The notes under the pieces: generated by a model
Database searches by the model: none
The model's input: only the letters and a program-made list of their open reading frames with translations
Told to the model about the DNA's origin: nothing
Source of the DNA: Verrucomicrobiota bacterium
Lineage (GTDB): Bacteria > Verrucomicrobiota > Kiritimatiellia > CAIQIC01 > Lenti-01
Direction of reading: 5' to 3'
NCBI GenBank assembly: GCA_003451935.1
Contig: DMJA01000145.1
Span: 848-8,535 of the forward strand
Length of the DNA: 7,688 nucleotides
Translations under genes and position numbers: made by a program
Part shown: positions 1 to 5,699 of the stretch, piece after piece
How the letters are laid out: the number at the start of each line of letters is the position of its first letter
How positions within the stretch are numbered: position 1 is the first letter of the stretch

Positions 1-1
1 C

Positions 2-1864
2 TCGACGCACGGCGCCCGCAAGGGATTGGCCGACACCGCGCTGAAGACCGCCGACTCCGGCTACATGACCCGCAAACTGGTGGACGTGTCGCAGGACGTG
101 ATCGTGGTCGAGGAGGACTGCGGCACGCTCAACGGCATCGAAGTCCATGCCATCATGCAGGGCGATGAAGAGTTGGTTCCGCTGGCCCAGCGCATCCTGG
201 GCCGCACCGCGGTGGACGACATCCGCGACCCGCGCACCAACGAGATCATCGTGGCCGCCGGCTGCGAGATCGACGAGAAGGTGGTCGAAAAGATCCGCCG
301 CGCCGAGCTCGAAAGCGTGAAGATCCGCAGCGTGCTCACCTGCGAGTCGAAGCGCGGCATCTGCGCCAAGTGCTATGGCCGCAATCTGGCCAACGGCCGC
401 CAAGCGGTGCTGGGCGAGGCCACCGGCATCATCGCGGCGCAGTCCATCGGCGAACCGGGCACGCAGCTGACGATGCGGACGTTCCACATCGGCGGTACCG
501 CCAGCAGCACCTTCAAGCAGCCGGAAATCGTGGTCAAGCACGACGGCGTGGTGAAGTACGAGGAACTCTACACGGTTCCGGGGCCCGAAGGCGTCGACCC
601 CGCGGTGGGGGCCCACTACATCGTGCTGAACAAGAGCGGCATGGTCGTCCTATATGACAAGGATGGACGCGAAATCGAGCGCCATACCGTCCCGCTGGGC
701 AGCATATTGGCGGTCGCCGATGGTGCGCCCGTCAAGAAGGGCACCTCGCTGGCGAAGTGGGATCCCTACAACGTGCCGATCCTGAGCGAATACTCCGGCA
801 AGGTGGATCTGCGGGACTTCATCATGGGCGTCACCGTCCGCAAGGAAAAGGACGAGGCGACGGGCATGGAAGACCTCGTGATCCTGGAGCACCGGGAGGA
901 AATCCATCCGCAGCTGCTCATCCGCGATTCCTCGGATCCCAAGAAGATCCTGGCCTCCTACACGATGCCGGCTGGCGCGCACGTGGTGGTGGACAAGGGC
1001 GAGGCGGTCTATGCCGGCGAGGTGGTCGCCAAGACCCCGCGCAAGCAGGCCCGCACCAAGGACATCACCGGCGGTCTGCCGCGCGTGGCCGAACTGTTCG
1101 AGGCCCGCAAGCCGAAGGACGCCGCCGAAATCGCCAAGATCGACGGCCTCGTCGAAATGGGCGGACACGCCCGCGGCCGGCGCAAGCTGCTCGTCCGCGA
1201 CGCCATCACGGGCGACACCGAAGAGCATCTGATTCCGCTGAACAAGCATATCGTCGTCTATGCCGGCGACCATGTGAAGAAAGGCCAGCCGCTGACGGAA
1301 GGTCCCGTGGTCCCGCAGGAAATCCTCGAGGTTTGCGGTCCGCAGGAGTTGCAGGAATACCTGGTCAACGAAGTGCAGGAGGTCTATCGCCTCCAGGGCG
1401 TCGAAATCAACGACAAGCACATCGAGATCATCGTGCGCCAGATGCTCCGCAAGGTCCGCATCTCCGAACCCGGCGACACCGGCTTCCTCTGGGGCGAGCA
1501 GATCGAGAAGAAGACGTTCCTCGAAGTCAACCGGCGCGTCGCCGAAGAGGGCCGCAAGCCCGCCGAGGCCACGCCGTTGCTCTTGGGTATCACAAAGGCC
1601 TCGCTTGAGACGGAGAGCTTCATCTCCGCCGCGTCCTTCCAGGACACGACGCGCGTGCTGACCGACGCGGCCACCTTGGCCCGCATCGACAACCTGCACG
1701 GGTTCAAGGAAAACGTCATCATGGGTCATGTGATCCCCGCCGGAACGGGCTTCTCGATGTATCGCAACATCAAACTCGTGCCGCTCGCGGAGCCGATTGC
1801 GGCCGAAGAGTTGCTGGGCGACCAGTTGCCGACCATTCCTGTGGCCGAGTCGACCGAATCCTGA
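2..1864 (+). CDS. rpoC: DNA-directed RNA polymerase subunit beta' (RpoC), C-terminal part, 5' end cut by window
   Basis: This is the catalytic beta' subunit of RNA polymerase, of which the last 620 residues are visible. The frame is open from base 2, reading STHGARKGLADTALKT, a hallmark RpoC stretch, so the TTG at 26 is not the true start. Zinc-site cysteines are at fragment residues 40 (EEDCGT), 114, 121 and 124 (CESKRGICAKC). Their spacing matches E. coli C814, C888, C895 and C898, giving an offset of 774. The trigger helix/loop GEPGTQLTMRTFHIGG follows, with M158, R159 and H162 matching E. coli M932, R933 and H936. A long insertion of beta-rich barrel-sandwich type (SI3-like) lies between the trigger loop and the conserved TGGLPRVAELFEARKPK segment near residue 355. 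The C-terminus contains GITKASLETESFISAASFQDTTRVLT and ends soon after GHVIPAGTG. The remaining length is close to the equivalent 633 residues of E. coli. No frameshift is seen. Confidence 0.98.
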   Translation, partial: STHGARKGLADTALKTADSGYMTRKLVDVSQDVIVVEEDCGTLNGIEVHAIMQGDEELVPLAQRILGRTAVDDIRDPRTNEIIVAAGCEIDEKVVEKIRRAELESVKIRSVLTCESKRGICAKCYGRNLANGRQAVLGEATGIIAAQSIGEPGTQLTMRTFHIGGTASSTFKQPEIVVKHDGVVKYEELYTVPGPEGVDPAVGAHYIVLNKSGMVVLYDKDGREIERHTVPLGSILAVADGAPVKKGTSLAKWDPYNVPILSEYSGKVDLRDFIMGVTVRKEKDEATGMEDLVILEHREEIHPQLLIRDSSDPKKILASYTMPAGAHVVVDKGEAVYAGEVVAKTPRKQARTKDITGGLPRVAELFEARKPKDAAEIAKIDGLVEMGGHARGRRKLLVRDAITGDTEEHLIPLNKHIVVYAGDHVKKGQPLTEGPVVPQEILEVCGPQELQEYLVNEVQEVYRLQGVEINDKHIEIIVRQMLRKVRISEPGDTGFLWGEQIEKKTFLEVNRRVAEEGRKPAEATPLLLGITKASLETESFISAASFQDTTRVLTDAATLARIDNLHGFKENVIMGHVIPAGTGFSMYRNIKLVPLAEPIAAEELLGDQLPTIPVAESTES

Positions 1865-1873
1865 TGCCCCTTC

Positions 1874-1891
1874 CGGAAGCGCCCGCTTCCG
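1874..1891 (+). other. Small hairpin just after rpoC stop
   Basis: A perfect 7-bp inverted repeat, CGGAAGC / GCTTCCG, is separated by a 4-nt GCCC loop and starts 10 nt after the rpoC stop. No T run follows it, so it is probably not a terminator by itself. It sits directly upstream of the intrinsic terminator and may stabilise the rpoC mRNA 3' end or assist termination (inference). Confidence 0.5.
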
Positions 1892-1894
1892 TGC

Positions 1895-1925
1895 AACGGC
1901 CCGGCTTCTGCCGGGCCGTTTTTTT
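1895..1925 (+). terminator. Rho-independent terminator of rpoC transcription unit
   Basis: A perfect GC-rich inverted repeat, AACGGCCCGGC / GCCGGGCCGTT, gives an 11-bp stem with a TTCT loop at 1906-1909. Seven T residues follow at 1919-1925. This is a textbook intrinsic terminator. It separates the RNA polymerase operon from the downstream glycan genes. Confidence 0.93.
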
Positions 1926-1953
1926 GTCCGCGCAATGCCCATAAAGGTATAAA
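1924..1953 (+). promoter_or_regulatory. Candidate promoter for the glycan operon
   Basis: TTGTCC (1924-1929) and TATAAA (1948-1953) are separated by 18 nt, a plausible sigma70-like -35/-10 pair. It starts within the T run of the preceding terminator and lies in an AT-richer patch upstream of the glycosyltransferase start. The predicted transcript start is near 1960, giving a leader of about 38 nt. No experimental support is available, and the -35 match is only partial. Confidence 0.4.
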
Positions 1954-1997
1954 TTGATTCCCTCCTGCCAAGGCTGTTTGCTACACTTTTCACATTA

Positions 1998-3179
1998 ATG
2001 AGCGATGCCATGAAATCCAGCCCCCTCCGGGTTTTGTTTGTCAACCGCATGGCCTGTCTTGAACGGGGCGGGGGGGAGACGTTCGATCTGGAGATTTCCC
2101 GCCATTTGGCCACGGCAGGTGCGCAGGTTCTTTTCCTGAGCGGGGCACCCCTCTTCGGCCCGCCGCCCATGCCGATGGCCGGTGCAAGGGTGCTGCATAC
2201 GCCTTGGTTGCGCTGGTTCCCGTGGGATAAGGTCAAGGGCGGCTGGCGGGTGCGCAAGCTGGAGTTCGACTGGTTCGAATGGCGTGCCGCCCGCTGGGTG
2301 GCGAAACATGCGGCCGAATTCGACGTCATCCAGGTCTGCGAGCTGCCCAATCTGGTTTATTGGCTCAAAAAGCGCGGCGTGAAAACGCCCGTTGTGATGC
2401 GCCTGACCGCACCGAATTATTACGATCCGCGCGGCGGCGTGCCCTTGGCGGATGCCCTGATCGCCAGCGGCACCAGCATCCAGAAGTTGCGGGATCTGGG
2501 CTTGGAGGTGGCGGATATCCCCAACGCGGTGGATGCGGATTTGTTCCGTCCACAACCCTCGGATTTCCGGAAAAAACACGGCATCGGCGCTGGTGAGTTC
2601 GTGGCGCTGTACGTGGCTCGGTTCCAAGCCTTCAAGAACCATCAAATGCTGCTGGAGGCCTTTGCGCGCTTTGCGAAAGACCGCCCCGCCTCGCGGCTGG
2701 TGCTGGCCGGCAGCGGACCCTTGCGGGAACGGACGGAGCAACAGGCCCGCGAGCTCGGCATCGCGGACAAAGTCCTGTTTCTCGGGGAAGTGCCTTTCCA
2801 GGAGCTGCCCGGCGTGTATGCCGCCACCGATGTGAAAGTCATTTCCAGCGACTACGAGTCGTTCTGCTTTGCCGCGATCGAGGCGATGTCCACGGCTCTT
2901 CCAGTGCTCACGACGGACTGCGCGTGGGTGCCCCGGCTGGTGGCGGAAGACGCCGGCATCGTCGTGCCCGTCGGCGACGCCGAAGCGTTCGCCGCCGGCC
3001 TGAAAAAACTGGCCGACAACCCCGCCCTGCGCCAGCGCATGGGCGCCGCCGGCCGCCAGCAGGTCCTCGAACGCCACACGTGGCCCACCAGCGCGGAAAA
3101 GCTGATGGCGTTGTATGGCCGGCTGGTGGAAAAACGCTTGATGCCAGTCGCCACTCCACAAGGGAATGCGCATGCTTGA
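1998..3179 (+). CDS. GT4-family glycosyltransferase (GT-B fold)
   Basis: This 393-aa protein has the usual length of family 4 retaining glycosyltransferases, which transfer a sugar from a nucleotide-sugar to a growing glycan on the cytoplasmic face of the membrane. The N-terminal Rossmann half starts with LRVLFVNRMACLERGGGE, whose glycine-rich loop at 24-26 is typical of the acceptor side. The C-terminal half has YVARFQAFKNHQ (R208 and K213, likely diphosphate contacts), LVLAGSGPLR, LFLGEV and an EX7E motif, E287 to E295, in YESFCFAAIEAM. After EX7E the usual xGxPV reads TALPV, with Ala in place of Gly. No signal peptide or membrane segment is apparent. The ATG at 1998 has no clear Shine-Dalgarno sequence; an in-frame ATG at 2010 is an alternative start. 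It is the first gene of a tight + strand operon. The sugar and acceptor cannot be told from sequence. Confidence 0.9.
   Translation: MSDAMKSSPLRVLFVNRMACLERGGGETFDLEISRHLATAGAQVLFLSGAPLFGPPPMPMAGARVLHTPWLRWFPWDKVKGGWRVRKLEFDWFEWRAARWVAKHAAEFDVIQVCELPNLVYWLKKRGVKTPVVMRLTAPNYYDPRGGVPLADALIASGTSIQKLRDLGLEVADIPNAVDADLFRPQPSDFRKKHGIGAGEFVALYVARFQAFKNHQMLLEAFARFAKDRPASRLVLAGSGPLRERTEQQARELGIADKVLFLGEVPFQELPGVYAATDVKVISSDYESFCFAAIEAMSTALPVLTTDCAWVPRLVAEDAGIVVPVGDAEAFAAGLKKLADNPALRQRMGAAGRQQVLERHTWPTSAEKLMALYGRLVEKRLMPVATPQGNAHA
3160..3165 (+). promoter_or_regulatory. Ribosome binding site that selects the ATG at 3172
   Basis: The AAGGGA sequence directly abuts an ATG at 3166 but lies 6 nt before the in-frame ATG at 3172. 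The normal spacing favours 3172 as the start of the methyltransferase-like gene, inside the last codons of the upstream glycosyltransferase. Confidence 0.6.
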
Positions 3180-3753
3180 GTTGTTCAAGAAAGTTGCAGG
3201 TCCACTGGTGGGATATACTGAGATTCCCTGGACCCGCGTGGTGATGAACCGCGAAACTTTGGAATGGGTGAAAGTTCTCGATACGGCGCATATGGATGCG
3301 CTGGAGATTTCTGGCGAATACTGGAAGAACAAGGTCCCATTCAAGTCCTATCGGACCGCTTGGTATCCGGAATACGACGTGTGCGAGAAGCCGTTGCCGG
3401 ACCCCTGCGACATCATCTTCGCCGAGCAGGTGTTCGAGCATCTGCTCTATCCGCTTCGCGCCGCGCGGAATATCCATCAGATGTTGCGCGCGGGCGGCTA
3501 TTTTCTCCTAACAACGCCTTTTCTCTTCAAGATCCATGCCTCGCCAACCGACTGCACCCGATGGACGCCCCAGGGGATGGCGTATTTTCTGGAAGAGGCG
3601 GGATTCAACCGCGACCGGGTTCGCGTGGGTTTCTGGGGCAACCGCGCGTGCGTAAAGGCTTCGCTGGCCGGACGGAACTATTGCCGCCGGATCCACAGCT
3701 TGAAAAACGAGCCGGATTTTCCGGTGGTGGTCTGGGCGCTTGCTCAAAAATAG
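3172..3753 (+). CDS. SAM-dependent methyltransferase-like protein with degenerate motif I
   Basis: This 193-aa protein resembles Methyltransf_11-type domains found in O-antigen and capsule loci. The second half is typical: CDIIFAEQVFEHL (E85-L91; the AEQVFEHL block is the motif seen as 'evlEHl' in class I methyltransferases), then MLRAGGYFLLTTPF (104-117), where the GG turn leads into the next strand. A C-terminal GFWGNRACVKAS block (N157, R158) and NEPDFPVVVWALAQK follow. The position where class I enzymes carry the glycine-rich SAM loop reads ALEISGEYW (residues 43-51), with only one glycine. The protein is also short for a complete Rossmann methyltransferase. It may bind SAM in a modified way, or act as a non-catalytic partner of the methyltransferase encoded next. 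It overlaps the upstream gene by 8 nt, which suggests translational coupling. The start at 3172 is chosen on RBS spacing; 3166 would add two residues. The substrate is unknown. Confidence 0.8.
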   Translation: MLELFKKVAGPLVGYTEIPWTRVVMNRETLEWVKVLDTAHMDALEISGEYWKNKVPFKSYRTAWYPEYDVCEKPLPDPCDIIFAEQVFEHLLYPLRAARNIHQMLRAGGYFLLTTPFLFKIHASPTDCTRWTPQGMAYFLEEAGFNRDRVRVGFWGNRACVKASLAGRNYCRRIHSLKNEPDFPVVVWALAQK

Positions 3754-3760
3754 GGGGAAG
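3752..3760 (+). promoter_or_regulatory. Ribosome binding site for the methyltransferase at 3764
   Basis: The purine run AGGGGGAAG starts within the upstream TAG stop and ends 3 nt before ATG 3764. The G core lies about 6-10 nt upstream of the ATG. It supports ATG 3764 over the in-frame TTG at 3740, which lies inside the upstream gene. Confidence 0.65.
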
Positions 3761-3763
3761 CCG

Positions 3764-4492
3764 ATGAAAGGATATGAATCCTATTTCTACTCCAACCGCT
3801 ATGAAGGGACCGCGCAGGCTGCGAGCCGAATTCTGGATTTGGTTCTGCCGCGCATTCCCCCGGTTCGGTCCGCCTTGGATGTGGGGTGCGGGGTGGGCGC
3901 GTGGTTGTCCGTCTTGCAGGAGCGGGGCGTAGGGGATATCGTGGGCATCGACGGGGCCTGGGTCGATGAGAAGCTGCTGCGAATTCCCGCGGACAAGTTT
4001 CGGCGGGCCGATCTGTCGGGCCCGTTGAAGTTGGAGCGGAGATTCGATCTGGCGATTTCCCTGGAGGTGGCCGAGCATCTGCCGGCGTCGCGCGCGCAGG
4101 GATTCGTCGAGGAGCTGGCGGCGGCCTCCGATTTCGTGCTGTTTTCCGCCGCGATTCCGTTTCAGGGCGGCTATCACCACGTCAACGAGCAGTGGCAATC
4201 CTATTGGGCGGACCTGTTCGCCCGCCGCGGCCATGCGGTGCGGGATTGGGTGCGGCCTCGCCTTTGGGAGGACAAGTCCATTCCCGTCTGGTATCGGGAG
4301 AACCTTTTGCTGTTTGTCGCGGAGAACCGATTGCCCGATCTCCAGCCTGCGCCCGACAGCTCGCCGGATGTGGCCTTGCCGTTCGACTTGGTCCATCCGG
4401 AGGCTTACCTGTCGAAGGTGGATCCGGTTTCGGTGCGCTATGGGTTGAGCTTGGCCAAGCGGGCATTGAAGAAACGGTGGAGCAAAGCCTGA
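3764..4492 (+). CDS. Class I SAM-dependent methyltransferase (Methyltransf_23-like)
   Basis: This 242-aa protein has the complete class I methyltransferase motif set. Motif I is ALDVGCGVGAWL, with D39-G43 in the SAM-binding loop. The acidic strand end VGIDGAWVD has D63, the likely ribose-binding residue. FDLAISLEVAEHLP (94-107) is the post-motif strand. A block VLFSAAIPFQGGYHHVNEQW (His139, Asn141, Glu142, Trp144) followed by YWADLF is, as I recall, characteristic of a methyltransferase group common in surface-glycan and glycosyltransferase clusters. There is no signal peptide or membrane helix, so it is cytoplasmic. The gene begins 10 nt after its upstream neighbour, and its TGA overlaps the next ATG by one base, so it belongs to the operon. 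Its likely role is methylating a sugar or chain terminus before export. The exact acceptor cannot be inferred. A basic C-terminal tail (KRALKKRWSKA) could contact the membrane or a partner. Confidence 0.88.
   Translation: MKGYESYFYSNRYEGTAQAASRILDLVLPRIPPVRSALDVGCGVGAWLSVLQERGVGDIVGIDGAWVDEKLLRIPADKFRRADLSGPLKLERRFDLAISLEVAEHLPASRAQGFVEELAAASDFVLFSAAIPFQGGYHHVNEQWQSYWADLFARRGHAVRDWVRPRLWEDKSIPVWYRENLLLFVAENRLPDLQPAPDSSPDVALPFDLVHPEAYLSKVDPVSVRYGLSLAKRALKKRWSKA
4476..4482 (+). promoter_or_regulatory. Ribosome binding site for the GT2-like gene
   Basis: GGTGGAG lies 9 nt before ATG 4492. With the TGATG stop/start overlap it supports a coupled start at 4492, although the reading frame remains open much further upstream. 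Confidence 0.5.
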
Positions 4493-5496
4493 TGTGGCGG
4501 CGGCTGGAACAGCTGAAGATCCGCGCGAACCGCTGGGTGCGGCGCAAGACCGCGTGGGCCGGCATGCGGCGGGTGGACAACCGGCCGATTCCGGAGTGGA
4601 AACCGGACGAGGTGTGGATGGTCGTGGTTTGCCGGAACGAGGCGCTGCGGCTGCCGTTCATGTTGAAATATCATTTCGACCTGGGGGTATCGCGGGTGCT
4701 GCTGGTGGACAACGATTCGACGGACGGCACGCGGGAACTGGCGGCCGCCGATCCGCGCATCCACGTGTGGACGTCGAAAGAGCGCTACAAGGGGCCGCTT
4801 TATTGGCAGGAGCCCTTGCTCCGGCGTTTTGCCGTTGGTCGCTGGTGCCTAGTGCTGGATGCCGACGAACTGTTCGTCTGTCCGCAGATGGACCGCCTGA
4901 AACTGCCCGATTTGGCGAGGGAGCTGGAAGCAGAAGGTTCGGCCGCGCTTCATTGCCTCTTCCTGGAGATGTTTTCGCGCGAGCCCATCGGGCAGATGAA
5001 CTACCGGGCGGGAGAGGATTTGCGGACGGCGGCGCCGTGGTTCGATGCGGACGGCTATGTCCGAAAGAAATACCATCGGGTGTTCGACGGGGAAGCGCCG
5101 GATTTCATTTACATGGGCGGCACGCGCGGACGTATGTTCCACGAGGAATTCGGGTGTTCGAAATATCCGTTCTTCAAGTATTCGCCGGAGATGTTTTTCC
5201 GCCGGGGGCTGCACACGGTCGAAGGGGCGCGGATTTCCGGGGCGCAGGGGGCGGTTCTGCATTTCAAGTATTTGCAGGATTTCAAGGAAAAGGCGTTTCG
5301 CGAGGCGGAGCGGGGGGTGTATTGGAACGCCTCAGCGGAATACAAGGCCTATGCCGAGCGGTTCCGGAAGGAGGGCGATTTCTCTTTGTGGCATGCCGGG
5401 GCGAAGAAATACGAGGGCTGGCGGCAGTTGGTCGAACTGGGGCTGATGAAGGGCGATTTCGGCATGGATGCAGACAAATTGAATCAGAACTCATGA
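4492..5496 (+). CDS. GT2-like glycosyltransferase (Glyco_tranf_2_4 type, GT-A fold)
   Basis: This 334-aa protein resembles the GT-A inverting glycosyltransferases of the Glyco_tranf_2_4 group. After a basic N-terminus it has VVVCRNEALRLPFML (residues 44-58), the opening strand with the CRNE signature. LLVDNDSTDGT follows (D73, D75 and D78; nucleotide-sugar binding). The metal-binding motif VLDADELF has D123 and D125 with E126 next to them. The second half is rich in aromatic and basic residues (KYPFFKYSPEMFF, LHFKYLQDFKEKAF), as is common in this group. There are no clear membrane spans, so it is cytoplasmic or peripherally attached. The frame is open back to 4192, but that part overlaps the upstream methyltransferase and reads as a low-complexity out-of-frame shadow. 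TGATG coupling and an RBS-like GGTGGAG fix the start at 4492. It probably adds a sugar to the same glycan as the other enzymes of the operon; donor and acceptor are unknown. Confidence 0.87.
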   Translation: MWRRLEQLKIRANRWVRRKTAWAGMRRVDNRPIPEWKPDEVWMVVVCRNEALRLPFMLKYHFDLGVSRVLLVDNDSTDGTRELAAADPRIHVWTSKERYKGPLYWQEPLLRRFAVGRWCLVLDADELFVCPQMDRLKLPDLARELEAEGSAALHCLFLEMFSREPIGQMNYRAGEDLRTAAPWFDADGYVRKKYHRVFDGEAPDFIYMGGTRGRMFHEEFGCSKYPFFKYSPEMFFRRGLHTVEGARISGAQGAVLHFKYLQDFKEKAFREAERGVYWNASAEYKAYAERFRKEGDFSLWHAGAKKYEGWRQLVELGLMKGDFGMDADKLNQNS

Positions 5497-5502
5497 ACTC
5501 AT
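5487..5502 (+). repeat. Tandem octamer GAACTCAT x2 across the stop codon
   Basis: Two adjacent copies of GAACTCAT lie at 5487-5494 and 5495-5502. The GT2-like gene's TGA (5494-5496) spans their junction. It may be a small slippage duplication that marks the border between the coding region and the repeat-like intergenic element. Confidence 0.6.
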
Positions 5503-5511
5503 GAATATTGC

Positions 5512-5600
5512 CAAGAATGTGGGGCTGGCGGCAGGGGTGGCACGCCATGACACTTGGGCCGTTGCCGGAGCGCGGGCATCTTGCCCGCATATTGAAATCC
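5512..5600. repeat. Putative dispersed palindromic repeat element (REP-like) between operon halves
   Basis: The stretch after the GT2-like gene does not resemble coding sequence of either neighbour. Its core is a perfect 7-bp inverted repeat GCGGGCA / TGCCCGC (5572-5578 and 5582-5588) with a TCT loop, preceded by GGAGC. One + strand frame reads GARASCPH and one - strand frame reads CGQDARAP. I recall such peptides from spurious small proteins in Verrucomicrobiota-related genomes, where they arise from an abundant intergenic repeat. No T run follows, so it does not look like a terminator. The boundaries are approximate because only one copy is in the window. Confidence 0.5.
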
Positions 5601-5601
5601 G

Positions 5602-5630
5602 TTGTACCAAGGTGCGGGGAAACCTATAGT
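5602..5630 (+). promoter_or_regulatory. Candidate sigma70-type promoter for ligase/MBOAT genes
   Basis: TTGTAC (5602-5607) and TATAGT (5625-5630) are separated by exactly 17 nt. The -10 matches 5 of 6 consensus bases and the -35 matches the first three. The predicted transcript start is near 5637, giving a leader of about 60 nt before ATG 5700. It may give the last two genes expression separate from the upstream four. Confidence 0.5.
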
Positions 5631-5631
5631 G

Positions 5632-5651
5632 GCGCTTCGAATGGGAAGCGC
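5632..5651 (+). other. Hairpin at the predicted transcript start
   Basis: A perfect 7-bp inverted repeat, GCGCTTC (5632-5638) / GAAGCGC (5645-5651), has a 6-nt loop. It overlaps the transcript start predicted from the promoter at 5602-5630. It could be an operator-like dyad or a 5' mRNA stem; the sequence does not decide. Confidence 0.4.
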
Positions 5652-5699
5652 ACATCCAAACCAGGCCGGGCAGGCAGGGCGAGACCAAAGGCGGGCGGC

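Noticed and set aside
1982..1987. TACACT as a -10 box just before the GT4 start
   Set aside because: The nearest -35-like TTGATT (1954-1959) is 22 nt away and nothing suitable lies at 17 nt. The TTGTCC/TATAAA pair fits better.
650..2350. Long open frame on the - strand (566 codons) antisense to rpoC and crossing into the next gene
   Set aside because: It runs antisense to unmistakable rpoC coding sequence, crosses the terminator, and has a biased composition typical of antisense frames in high-GC genes. No family is recognised.
1995..3344. Long open frame on the - strand opposite the GT4 glycosyltransferase
   Set aside because: The + strand has clear GT4 motifs including EX7E. The antisense frame is His/Arg/Gly-rich with no domain.
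3605..4396. Open frame on the - strand opposite the second methyltransferase
   Set aside because: The + strand carries all class I methyltransferase motifs; the antisense translation is low-complexity and spans a gene junction.
4192..4491. N-terminal extension of the GT2-like gene
   Set aside because: It overlaps the methyltransferase out of frame, reads as Gly/Pro/Arg-rich, and a coupled ATG with an RBS exists at 4492.
5572..5588. Hairpin as a rho-independent terminator after the GT2-like gene
   Set aside because: No T run follows the stem, and the palindrome is better explained as part of the repeat-like element.
5501..5629. Small + strand ORF of 42 codons starting MNIAKNVGLAAG
   Set aside because: Most of it is the repeat-like element, there is no clear RBS, and similar peptides are known to me mainly as spurious annotations.
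5508..5699. N-terminal extension of the ligase-like protein
   Set aside because: It is polar and Arg-rich, includes the repeat-like element and promoter candidate, and precedes a natural hydrophobic start at 5700.
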